Assembly (NCBI GenBank): GCA_027257055.1
Contig: JAPVLO010001822.1
Coordinates: 1 to 64,000 of the forward strand
Reading direction: 5' to 3'
Length of the DNA: 64,000 nucleotides
Source: Cephalopachus bancanus
Taxonomy: Eukaryota; Chordata; Mammalia; Primates; Tarsiidae
Shown here: one piece after another, positions 24,972-35,757 of the stretch
Layout: the number at the start of each line of letters is the position of its first letter
Position numbering within the stretch: position 1 is the first letter of the stretch
Notes under the pieces: generated by a model
What the model was told of the DNA's origin: nothing
The model's database searches: none
What the model saw: only the letters and a program-made list of their open reading frames with translations
Made by a program: the position numbers and the translations under genes

Positions 24972-25084
24972 AAATTTTTGATAGTGTACCAGGGTCCGTC
25001 CTCCGAGGAACCCAGCCTCTCCTTTATTCAAGGGGGCCTGGGTTTATAACATTGTTCAAGCCTGGAAATTGATAGAGGAGTCAT

Positions 25085-25300
25085 GACTCTCTTTTTTCAT
25101 TTTTATTTTAGATTCAGAAGGTACACGTGCATGCCAGTTACATGGACATATTGTGTAGTGGTGAGGATTGAGTTTCAGGTGACCCATTCTTTAGATAATG
25201 ACCATTGTACCCAAGAGGTAATTTCTGAACCTTAATCCCTCTTCCCACTTTTCTCCTTATTGGTGTCCCCAGTGTCTCTTGTTTCCATCTTTGTGATCAT
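25085..25300 (-). mobile_element. L1 3' end fragment in the ERV-L remnant
   Basis: Starts 'ttttatttt agattcagaag' then 'gtacacgtgcatgccagtt', 'acatggacatattgtgtag', 'ccaagaggtaatt'. This is the minus-oriented 3' UTR of an older primate L1, and a similar block starts the L1 at 33.3 kb. Confidence 0.65.
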
Positions 25301-27010
25301 TTAGCTCCTGCATACATGCAGTGTTTTGTTTTCTGTTTCTGGTGACTCTTTTTCATGATCTATTTGTTCACTTGGCCTAGAACTTTTCTGATTATGTAGA
25401 CCAAGTAAAAATGTAGTAGTTCTCCTATAAATTGCACTTCTAGGAACACTATGATCAACTAGCCAATACCATACATCTGTATGAGTCAGACTATCACGGT
25501 GGCTGCTTTGACTCCGCTGCCCATTACAGTAACCACACACATTTTGCTTTTGTTGGTTGAATGCCATCTGCCAGTCTGGAATCTAATTATTCCCATTGCA
25601 TGTGGCTTTCTGAATTCATTGACTGTGGTTCCATTGTCAGGTCTGGTCTATAAAGAAGAGTGATCACAGATCTCTTTAAGGATGTTGGGGCTCCCCTCAA
25701 AAACTTATTTCCCACAGCTGTGGTAAAAGGTATGTCTTCTGAACCCTCCAGCGTGTGCAAGTATGTCTTAATTGACAAATCCACTCTGACATTTCAATCT
25801 CCCTAAGCCTTTCCCTACATTAAAGCCAAGGGAGGTCACCTTTAAGTCACTCACTGTGGGTCACCTTTTGGTCTATGTTTCATTAAATGAAACAAATGGT
25901 TAGGCCCCTTTCTAATTTCCCAATCACAACATTGAATGCAGAATCTCTTCTTCATGAGTCCATAGAAAAACACCGCAGCTCACCCAACTGCATGTTACTT
26001 CCACAGTTATCTCATACTCTTAGTATCTGCTCCCACACATGTTCTCTGGATTTATGTATTTATAAATTCGTATATCCAAAGTTGGGAGGGGTTTACTGTT
26101 GGCTTTGAGTTTTTTGTTTGTTTAGTGCACCTCCTCATGGGACACATTTTGTATCTCACCTTGAGGTGCCAGTTGGAACTTGAATATAGTGGTATGTATA
26201 TAAGCAAAGAAGGGTGGTGAGGGTGGATCCTAAGGAGATTCAACATTACCTTACACTGCAGTTGCCTTGTGGAAACCATTTACTTTTCTCAAGCAATGCA
26301 GGGTTAAACACTTCAAGGAAGATGGAGAGAGTGCTCCCACTGGGGATGAGAAGGCCTCTTCCACCAGCAAAGAAGACATCAGAATTTGGGGCTCTATGTC
26401 TCTGACTTCATCAGGATCATCCCTCATGTCACCATTACAACATTCTAGATCCCATTTCTTCCTAAACAAAGCCCTCACTTTTACAGTAGACACTAGACAA
26501 AGCTAAGAATTAAGTTTGCATTGTAATTTGGTCAGTCATAGAATAAGAGTCTAGGTTTGATTTTCAGCAAGCTCATCCCTGTGCATTAAAGAAAGGAGGA
26601 TCTCCTTAAAAGAATACAAAGAAACTTAGAGATCATTTATGCAGTGCTTGAGCTGAGAATTTAAATCCCTGAGCTCAAACTTTTATTTCTTTGCTTTGTC
26701 TAGCAACGTCAGGAATAACCAACTAATATTCCTTAGTTTTCCCCAAATGTTTGAAAATATTATAAACAGAGTCCTTGAGCTCCTTGTTTCTTATAAGTGG
26801 TTGACTAGGAGTACCCAATGTAGATATTTGGGTATCTCTATTGCCATATTATCCCATGGGCTATCAGTGTTTTCTTTACTATTAGTAATGGAGACATTTG
26901 TGTCCTTATGTATAATAATATGAGAGAGAAAATTCCGGAAACTCCAAAACCAATTAAGAAATCTCATCCTTAAAATCCTGTTTTTCTAGAACCCCTGTTG
27001 GTACAAAATC

Positions 27011-27547
27011 TGTAATAGGTTTCTCCAGAGAAATAGAAGATTGAGAGAGGATGGAGGGGAATATGGAGATATTTATTGTAAAGAGTTAGCTCTCATGATT
27101 ACAGAAGGTGAGAAATCTTAAGGTCTGCAGTCAGAAACTTGGAGGCCCAAGATAGCTGATGATGTTTAAGTTCAGGTTTGATTTGGTTCATGTCTGAGTC
27201 TGAAAGCTTGAGAACCAGGAAAGCTGATGATTTAAACCTGACAAGTTCCAGTCTGAGAGCCAGCAGCCTCAAGATCCAAGAAGAAAAGACCAAGTCCAAA
27301 GGCAGAAAAAAAAATAAGTGTTCCAACGCAAGCAGTTGGGCAGTAGTCTTGGTTCTATTCAGAACATCAACTGATTAAATGAGGGCCACCCACATTATTA
27401 AGGGCAACCGGTTTACTCAGTCTAAGTATTCAAATGTTAACCTCGTCCAAAAGGATATTCACGAGTCACCTCAAATAGTGTTTGACCAAATATCTGGGCA
27501 CTCTGTGGCTTACTCAAGTTGACATGCACACAAAATTAACTATCACA
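27011..27547 (-). repeat. MLT2-like LTR, the 5' LTR of the ERV-L copy
   Basis: On the minus strand the LTR starts TGTGATAGTTAATTTTGTG at 27547 and ends with a 'ctctggagaaacc...attaca'-type terminus at 27011. Inside are 'gttgacatgcacacaaaatt' and 'ccagatatttggtcaaac'-type landmarks (plus or minus). Its position on the gag side and its orientation match the internal region, so it is the 5' LTR. No counterpart exists at the other end. Confidence 0.75.
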
Positions 27548-27579
27548 CTGGTATGAATAAATAAATAGAGACAAATCTC

Positions 27580-28360
27580 CCTTGCAGAAGGATTCCAATA
27601 CTTTATACAGACATTTCACACTCAAGGAATTGGAGAATAACTCACCACTTGTGAAGTATGGGCAGCACATAACAACTTCCTTACAAAGAGTGTCAGATGC
27701 AAAGGAGATAAAAAAGAGTAACTTTACATGGAGAATCCTGACAAGCAGCATCTCAGGCACATGATCAAGGTCAACCTGAAAAGTAGTAACTCATGTTGCT
27801 GTGATGCATCTGGATATGCTGTGATTAAAACTGGCACAGTCTCTGTGGTATTCCCCTTTAAAAGGCCATAACCCCGGTATAATCATGAGACAAATTTCAA
27901 TAGAAGGAAGTTTTTCAAAATACCTGAACAATACTCTTCAAAACTGTCAAATTCTTCCTAAGCAATGGAAGAAACCATTGTAGCCAAGAGGAGCCAAAGC
28001 AAAAATCGTAACTAAATGTAACATACTCTGTTTTTGTTTTTGTGTGTTTTGGGGTGGGGGGTTGGGTTTTTTTGAGTTGGAGTCTCACTCTGTCACCCAG
28101 ACTGGAGTGCAGTGGCTGCTCCCGGCCACCGCAGCCTCAACCTGCTGGGCTCCAGGGATCCTTCCTCCTCAGCCTTCCAAGTAGCCGGAATTACAGGCAT
28201 GCACTACCATGCCCGGTTGATTTTGTAACATACTCTGAATGAAAGGTGTTAATAATAAGGGAAATTGGTGTAGATTTATGGGACTAATTTGTACTATATT
28301 CACAAGTTCTCTGTAAATCTGAAACTGTTCCAAAATAAAGTTTGTTGAAAATAAAACTGG
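27580..28360 (+). repeat. Ancient interspersed repeat ending in AATAAA
   Basis: Includes 'ccataaccccggtataatca', 'aaaatacctgaacaatactc', 'gccaagaggagccaaag', and after the Alu 'ggtgttaataataagggaaa', 'ctctgtaaatctgaaactgt' and 'tccaaaataaagtt'. I know this pattern as a widespread old mammalian repeat 3' end but cannot name the subfamily. Split by the Alu monomer at 28031-28223. Confidence 0.5.
28031..28223 (-). mobile_element. Alu right monomer only, with target duplication
   Basis: The poly(T) side is followed by 'gagttggagtctcactctgt', and the element stops at the middle A-rich linker, so only the right arm is present. It is flanked by TGTAACATACTCTG at 28017-28030 and 28224-28237, which shows that it inserted in this short form. 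Confidence 0.9.
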
Positions 28361-28424
28361 ATTGCAAAAGACTGGAAAACAGTGAGTTCTGTGCCCGACT
28401 CCAGACTCTATTACACGTGTAGGA

Positions 28425-28545
28425 CAAACAAGATCACTACTCTTTAAGTCTCACATTCTTCATCCTCACACAAAATCTGGATAATAATACCAATTTCATA
28501 AACCTATTGAAAGAATTAAAATAAATAACAGGTATAAAAAGCTCA
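28425..28545 (+). repeat. MIR fragment (probable)
   Basis: 'cacattcttcatcctcacac', 'aaaatctggataataatacc' and 'aatttcataaacctattgaa' follow the 3' half of the MIR consensus. Short and diverged. Confidence 0.45.
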
Positions 28546-28715
28546 CCCATGCTTAATGTTAATTAGTGACTCTCTGGATATGCTCCCATCCCCATTTCCA
28601 TTGTCCTGTTTTCACCTCTCATTGTTTCTCTGTGGCTTTCACAGAAGCAATAATCTGTTCCTCATATTGACAAGTGCAACCATTCCACAGGTCATGAACA
28701 TCACCTGCTACACAA

Positions 28716-28835
28716 GGAAAGTTTACAAATGTACAGAGCCTTGAGGTGAGCATGGTGGTATGTGACTGTAATCCCAGGTACTTGGGAGGCAGAGGCGGGA
28801 GGATCACTTGAGCTTAGGAATTCAAGGCTAGCCAA
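28716..28835 (+). repeat. Inverted repeat, left arm (includes an Alu-like monomer)
   Basis: Pairs with 29163-29281 on the opposite strand at high identity. The arm starts with about 30 nt that are not Alu ('gaaagtttacaaatgtacag' then agccttgag) and continues into an Alu-like left monomer. Because the non-Alu part is shared too, the two arms come from one duplicated segment and are not independent Alu insertions. Confidence 0.85.
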
Positions 28836-29162
28836 TTTAGAATTATTTGTCAATTCTGTAGCTAAAACGTAATGTTCCCAGTTATTTTGCATCTTCTTCC
28901 TAATCAGGCTCAAATTTTGTTTTTCATCCTTAGTCTTACATTGCTGGACAGGTATAAGCACTTAAAAGATTTATTTTTCTTAAGCATAATTCACAGTACA
29001 TTTACTCCCCACATTTACTGTACTGATATCCTTTTTGGACTATTCTTACATCTTTCCACCTGCAATACCTCCATTCTTACATCAAAGTTTAGTACTGTTT
29101 TTGCTGTTGTCGTTCCTGTTGCTGTTGTTGTTTGAGGTGGAATCTTGTTATGTTGTCCAGGC

Positions 29163-29281
29163 TAACCTTGAATTCCTAAGCTCAAGTGGTCCTCCTGCCT
29201 CTGCTTCCCAAGTACCTGGGATTCCAGTCACACACCACCATGTTCACCTCAAGGCTCTGTACATTTGTAAACTTTCCTGTG
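29163..29281 (-). repeat. Inverted repeat, right arm
   Basis: Reverse complement of 28716-28835 with roughly ten differences and a one-base indel. The loop between the arms is about 330 nt. It could form a hairpin in RNA or in single-stranded DNA. Confidence 0.85.
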
Positions 29282-29375
29282 AAGACTTCACTAATCTCCT
29301 CAGGGAAAAAAGATATTTTGGTAAACACCTCACCAGCATTAGAGTATATGTCAAGATATTGCATTCCCTGTTTAG

Positions 29376-29485
29376 ATCATAAGCACCTTGATGAAAGGAA
29401 CACTGTCATATTTATATCTCTATTCTCAATATAATTTAGTAGCTCCCTTACAGTAATTGCTGAATAAAAGTCTGTGAGTAACTAA
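29376..29485 (+). repeat. L2 3' end fragment (probable)
   Basis: 'ataagcaccttgatgaaagg' then 'ttgctgaataaaagtctgtg' resembles the tail of L2. Too short to be sure. Confidence 0.4.
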
Positions 29486-29749
29486 AAAGACAAAATATTG
29501 ACCAATGTTAAAAGGGTGCTTCCAGCAATAGGGAAAAAGAGAAAGCAGTGAAACAAAGGAAAGTGCTGTTGAAAGAAGGATATGCTATAATTGATACCCA
29601 ATACCAGAAGAGACAGATTGGAGCAGAAGCTGTTTGAGTGCACCCAGAATTGATCTCCAGCATGTGACTTTAACTCAGCAGAACTTTGCATCACCAACTC
29701 TTGTTTATTCATTATCCATTTGTATCACTTAAAGCTGCCACCAAAAAAA

Positions 29750-30075
29750 GAGTCCTATGCACCATTACCACAATCCCCAGTACCTGTGAAAATGCTGTAG
29801 TTCACCCAGATATTATACTGGAAAAGTCTGAGTTCATGAACTCTGTTTCTTCCCTGTCTGATTAATGGAGTTGCCCCAATAAAGGACAAGGAGGTGGAGT
29901 CACTCATGAGGCCTCCAGAAGACACAGTTGTGTTCTCAAGATTTGAGATTGGTAAAGTAGACTTGAGAGGGTTTAGCAGAAGCATTTAGAGTTGCTGTGT
30001 CTTTAGGAGCCAAATTCCCCTGAGCCTCATTAATGAAGTTTTCTTTTGTCCCTCTACTCTCTGAGAGATTTAGTT
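29750..30075 (-). other. Copy B of the duplicated segment, inverted part
   Basis: Its reverse complement matches 62.85-63.03 kb ('ggcctcatgagtgactcca' at 62962 and in the reverse complement of 29904-29922) and, more weakly, 14.33-14.43 kb. Relative to those two copies this piece is inverted. No gene. Confidence 0.65.
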
Positions 30076-30294
30076 CCCTGAAGCTAGAAGAGAAAAACAA
30101 AATGCAGACTTGTGCCTAATTTAGTCCTGGGAGACATCTTGGGACTCTTCTCTATCAGAATGAAGTCACCAATCTTAAGGTGTGGATCGTGGAGTGCAGG
30201 GAATCCCATAATAACTATTTCACCCCAGGTTCTGGAGGAAGCTTCCAGATACACTAAAATATCTCTTTCTCCTGTCTTATCTACTGTACAGAAG

Positions 30295-30525
30295 GCACTC
30301 AAATATGTTCTAGGGATGAAGAGTAAAACTTTGTTCCTTTTTTCAGGGGCTTGTAGTCTAACTTGGGAAAAGACAGGTAAATAAATAAAATACTGTGAGG
30401 TGGCACTGTATTCATCCCCAAAAGTAGACAACTCTTCCTGGAGAGGTAAGCAGAGTCTTCACAGACAAGATTATAACTCCTGAAATTTGAAGAAGAATTG
30501 GAGCTATTCCAGGTGCAGAAACATA
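30295..30525 (+). other. Copy B of the duplicated segment, direct part
   Basis: Direct match to 63770-64000: 'ggggatgaagagtaaaac' type block (30313 here with 'agggatgaagagtaaaac', 63780 there), then 'aaaagtaga/tcaac.cttcctgg' and 'gtcttca.agacaa..ttat'. No coding sequence seen. 30526-31022 shows nothing further. Confidence 0.65.
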
Positions 30526-31022
30526 CACCAGGAGAACATTACAAAACTAGTTGTTCATGATACTGAATCTGTAAAGTGTACTTAGGAAAGGGAAAATAGT
30601 TTTTAATCTGACTAGCAGTGATAGACAGAGTATAAAATAGAAACATGAGTTTGGCCAGGTAGGCAACTGCCAGATAACAGCTAGCCTTCTATTTTGGCTA
30701 TGGATTGATAATTAATTGTAAAATTAGTGGAGAACCCTGCAAGGAGTATGGCAGATGTCCATAATCAGGCCCACCCCGTAGAATGGTCATCACAGGACAA
30801 TATAGGAATATACTGTTGCTGATATCAAACCCCTTCACAGATAAATGAAAATATCACAGTGGATGTGGGTGTTGAAACAACGAAAATAAATGCATATAGT
30901 GAGTTTAAGTGAAATAAAATATTTTCTGGAAAAAAAGTTGCAGAAGTTTTCTACATATTTTGGATATTAATCTTTTATCAGATATATGGTTTCTATATCA
31001 ATGATACTCAATAATGCTGTTT

Positions 31023-33165
31023 TATTTTTTCCTTTTTTATTATAAAGATGTGGGGTACAATTCATAGGTATACAAACATTGATTATGCAGGAACCCTTGT
31101 TGATGAGGTATGCCCCTCCCTCCCCTAGCAGTTTCCCTCGACTGTCAATCCCACTCCCCTTCCCCTGACAGTTTCGCATTACTGCCAAACGATTTCCTAT
31201 AGCATTATAATTGTTCAAGGTCCGATTATCAGTGAAAACATATAGTACTCTGTTCTTTGTTTCTGTGATAGATCACTGAGTATGATTGACTCAAAATCCA
31301 TCCAAGTTGCTGCGAAGTCTGTATATTTGTCCTTCTTTATGGTTGCATAATACTCCATTGTGTATGTATACCACATTTTCTTTATCCAGTCCAGCTTCGA
31401 TGGTCTACACGGTTGGTTCCATGTTTTTGCTATTGTGAATACAGCTGCAACAAACATACCTATCTTTTTTGTAGAATGCTTTGAATTCCTCTGGGTATAT
31501 TCTCAATAGGAGAATTGCTGGGTCATATGAAAGGTCAATTTCTAGGACTTTCAGAAATCACCTCACTGTCTTCCAAAGAGGTTGCACTAGTTTGCATTCC
31601 CTCCAGGCAGTGTAGAAGCATTCATTTTTCGACACATCCTTGCCAGCATCTGTTGCTGTTTGTTTTATTAATGATGTTCATTCTTGCTGGGGTTAGGTGG
31701 TATCTCAATGTGGTATTGATTTGCATTTCTCTGATGATGAGTGAGGCTGAGCACTTTTTCATGTGTCTGTTGGCTGTCAGTATATCTTCTTCTGAGAAGT
31801 GTCTATTCATGTCTTTTGCCCACTTTGTAATGGGACTGTTTGTTTTTTTCCTTTTGGCATGTTTGAGTTCCTTGTAGATCCTAGATGTTAGGTCTTTGTC
31901 AGATATACAGTTGGCAAATATTTTTTTCCATTCTGTGGGCTGTCTCCCTGCTCTCTTGATGGTATCTTTTGCTTTGCAGAATCTTGTCAGTTTGATGAGG
32001 TCCCACTTGTCTATCTTATTTCTTTTTTTTTTTTTTTTGAGTTGGAGTCTCACTCTGTCACCCAGACTGGAGTGCAGTGGCCGCTCCCGGCCACTGCAGC
32101 CTCGACCTGCTGGGCTCCGGCGATCCTTCCATCTCAGTCTTCCAAGTAGCTGGAATTACAGGCATGCACTACCACGCCCAGCTGATTTTTTGATTTATTG
32201 TAAAGATGAGGTCTCACTGCCCAGGCGGGTCTCGAACGCGCGGGCTCATGCAATCCACTCACCTCAGCCTCCCAAAGGCGCGGGATTACAGGCTGAGCCA
32301 CCAAGCCCGGATTATCTTATTTCTTAAGGTATTGGCCTTTAGGGTTCTGAATAGGAATTGGTTGCTAGTTCCAATTTCCATAAGAGTGTCTCCTGCTTTT
32401 TCTAAGATTCTTATCGTTTGATGTTTTATGTTTAGGTCTTTGATCCATTTAGAGTTAATTTTTGTGTAAGGTGTTTCAAATTTTTGCATGTGGTCAGCCA
32501 GTTTTCCCAGCATCATTTACTGAATAGGTTCTCCTCTCCCCAGTGGTTGTTGCTGGGGGCTTTGTCAAAGATGAGTTGGTTGAGGAATTGAGGCTCTGCT
32601 TCTGGAACCTCTATCCTGTTCCATTGGTCTATGTGCCTGTTCTTGTGCCAATACCAGGCTGCTTTGATGACTGTAGCCTTATAGTAAAGTTTGGAAGTTT
32701 GGAAGTGTGATACCTCCCACTTTGTTTATTTTGCTAATGATTATTTAGGCTATTCATGGTCATTTATGTTTCCACATGAATTTCTGTGTTGTCATTTCCA
32801 GGTCTGAGAAGAATGATGTTGGTAATATTAATTGGTATTGCATTGAATCTGTAAATTGCCTTTGGTAGGATGGATATCTTAACAATGCTGATTCTTCCTA
32901 TCCATGAGCATGGAACATTTTTCCATTTGTTTGTGTCTTCTTGGATTTCTTTGAGCAGCATTTTGTAGTCTCATTGTAAAGGTCTTTCACTTCTCTGGTT
33001 AGGAAGATGCCAAGGTATTTCATTTTTGGGGATGGCTATTGTGAATGGGAATGTGCTTTCTATCTGTGTCTCTGCCTGCTTATTGTTGGTTTATAGGAAT
33101 GCAACTGTTTTTTGCACATTTATTTTGTACCCTGAGACTTTGCCAAAGTTCTTCATTAGTGCAAG
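31023..33165 (-). mobile_element. L1 3' portion with nested Alu
   Basis: A minus-oriented L1. The 3' end is at left ('aaagatgtggggtacaattc'), then the G-rich-strand 3' UTR, the ORF2 C-terminus (WIKKMWYTYTMEYYATIKKD near 31.35 kb) and further ORF2 to about 33165, where it is truncated. It contains an Alu at 32025-32312. Frames are broken in several places. Confidence 0.9.
32025..32312 (-). mobile_element. Alu in L1
   Basis: A full dimer of the local young type in minus orientation, with a long T run at the left. Target duplication TATCTTATTTCTT at 32012-32024 and 32313-32325. The host L1 continues on both sides. Confidence 0.95.
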
Positions 33166-33309
33166 CAATAGTGCTGTTTTAAATCTAGCAAAATTTCATA
33201 AAAGGCAAATAATTCCATTTTACCATTGTAAAAAAAATCTTAGGACTTGATCTTTTCTCTTTAACCATGCTCTGATAAATATGACTAGTAAAATAATAAT
33301 TTGAGCAAT

Positions 33310-35757
33310 TATTTTTCACTTTTTAAATTTCAATAGCTTTAGAAGGTACAAATGGTTTTTGGTTACATGGATGTATTGTACAGTGGCAAGGAAATCTGGG
33401 CTTTAAGTGTGCCCTCCACCCCAACCTGTGCGCGTTGTACCCAGTGAGTGATTTTTCATCCCTCCTCACCTTCCCACTCTCCTTTTTCTGAGTCTCCAAT
33501 GTCCATTATACCATTCTCTATTCCATTGCATAATTTCAGTTTTGCTCCCACTTATCAGTAAGAACATGCAGTGTTTAGTTTTCTGATCCTAAGTTAGTTC
33601 ACTTAGGATGATGCCTTCCAATTCCATCCAAACTGCCCAAAAGATATTATTTCATTATTTTTGATGACTGAAGAGAATCCCATAGTGTATATATGTCATA
33701 TTTTCTTTATCCACTGATCAGTTGATGGACATTTAGGTTTATTCCACATCTTTGCAATTGTGCTGTGATAAACATACAAGTGTCGGTTTCTTTTTTGGAT
33801 AATAATCTGTTCCTTTGGGTAGATATCAAGTAGTAGGATTGCTAGATTGAAGGGTAGTTCTACTTCTGGTTCTTTGAGAAATCTATACCAATTTCCACAG
33901 AAGTACTAATTTCCACATGCACCAACAGTATATAAGTGTTCCCTTTTCACTGCATTCACACCAATATCTATTGTATTTTTATTTTTTAATAATGGCCACT
34001 CTGACTGGTATAAGATGATATCTCATTTGGTTTCAATTTACATTTCCCTCATGATTAGTGATGTTAAACATTTTTTTCATACGTTTGTTGGCCATTTGTA
34101 TATCTTATTTTGAGAGATACCTGTTCATATCTTTGACCACTGTTTAATGGGGGGTTTTTTGTTTTTTTCTTGCTGATTTGTTTGAGTTTATTATGTTTTA
34201 GATTCTGGATATTGGTCCTTTTTTGAATGTATAGTTTGTGAGTATCTTCTCCCATTATGGGTTGACTTGCTCTTATTTTGTTGTGCAGAAGCTTTTTAGT
34301 TTAATTAAGTCCCTCTTATTTATTTTTGTTTTTCCACTTACTATTGGGGGTCTTAGTCATAAATTATTTGCCTAAGCCAATGTCCAGAATAGTTTCTCCT
34401 AGGTTTACTTCTAGGACTTTTGTAGTTTCAGGTCTGACATTTAAGTCTTTAATCTATCTTGAGTTAATTTTGTGTATAATGAGAGACAAAGATAAAGTTT
34501 CATTTTTTTGCCTGTAGCTAACCAATTTTCCTAGCACCATTTGTTGAGTGGAGTATCCTTTCCCCAGTGTATGTTTTTGTCTGCTTTGTCAAAGATCAGT
34601 TGGTTGTAGGTATTTGGGTTTATTTCTGGATTCTCTATCCCATTGTTCCGTGCATGTGCCTGCTCTTGTACCAGTACCATGCTGCTTTGGTGACTACAAC
34701 CTCGTAGTATAATTTGAAGTCAGGTAATGTGATACCAGCTTTGCTATTTTTACTTAGGTTTGCTCTGACTGTTTTGGCTCTGTTTTTGGTTCCATATGAA
34801 TTTTAGAATTGCTTTTTTTTCTAATTCTGTAAAAAATGATATTGGCAGTTTAATAGGGGTTGCACTGAATGAGAAGATTGCTTTGAGTAATATGGTCATT
34901 TTAACAATGTTGATTCTGCTATTTCAGGAGCATGGAATGTTTTTCCATTTGTGTCCTCTATAATTTTTATCAGTGTTTTGTAGTTATTGAAGAGATCTTC
35001 CACCTCCTTGGTTGAATATATTCCTAGGTATTTTTGGAGGCAGCAATTATAAATGGGCTTGAGTTTTCAATTTGATTCTCAGCTTGGTTGCTATTGTTGT
35101 ATAGCAGTGCTACTGATTTGTGTGTGTTATTTTTGTTTTCTAAAACTTTACTTAATTTATCAAGTCCTGATGTATTTTGAAGAAGTCTTTAGGATTTTCT
35201 AGTTATGTTTATAATATCAGCATACAGAATTAGTTTTTTCTTTCTTTTCCAACTTGGATACTCTTTATTTCTTTATCTTGCCTGATTGTTCTGGCTAGGA
35301 CTTTTAGTACTATATTGAATAGGAGTGGTGAGAGTGAGAATCCTTGCCTTCATTCTAGTTCTGAAGGGGAATGCTTTTGACTTTTATCCATTTGGGATGA
35401 TGTTAGCTGTGGGTCTGTCATATATGACTTTTATTATTTTGAGGAATGTTCCTTCTATGCTTATTTTGCTGAGGGTTTTGTCATGAGGGGACATTAGATT
35501 TGATTAAATGTTTTCTCTCCATCTATTGAAATGACCATAAGATTTTTATGTTATTAAATCTGTTTATGTGGTGGGTCATCCTTATTGACTTACATATGTT
35601 GAATCATCCTTGCATCCCTCAGATAAAGCCTACGAGAGAGAGGAGAGAGAGAGAGAGAGAGAGAGAGTGTTTTAATTCAGTTTGCTAGTATTTTGCTGAG
35701 GATTTTTGCATCTGTGTTCATCAGGGATATTGGTCTGTAGTTTTCTATTTTATCTAG
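33310..35757 (-). mobile_element. Older primate L1, 3' UTR and ORF2 part
   Basis: A minus-oriented L1 of an older type than its left neighbour. The 3' UTR starts 'tagaaggtacaaatggttt', 'tggttacatggatgtattg'. ORF2 follows up to the reverse transcriptase region, where 'gctgagggttttgtcat' and 'ttgcatccctcagataaagcc' are readable, and it is interrupted by a GA microsatellite at 35633-35667. It ends near 35757. 35758-36035 is unassigned. Confidence 0.85.
35633..35667 (+). repeat. (GA)n microsatellite
   Basis: About 35 nt of GA repeats within an old L1 ORF2. It lies just before 'gtgttttaattcagtttgct', where L1 sequence resumes. Confidence 0.95.

Larger units (their letters stand above)
22229..27010 (-). 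mobile_element. ERV-L internal region (endogenous retrovirus remnant)
   Basis: A long, decayed ERV-L provirus body read on the minus strand, with its 5' side at the right. From right to left it holds a gag-like part (about 25.3-27.0 kb), then the pol region with a recognisable reverse transcriptase core (23.3-24.0 kb), then a later pol part (22.2-23.3 kb). It is interrupted by an Alu (24684-24971) and by a short L1 3' end (25085-25300). Every frame is broken by stops and shifts, so no product is possible. The family call rests on sequence familiarity and on the adjoining MLT2-like LTR. Confidence 0.75.
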
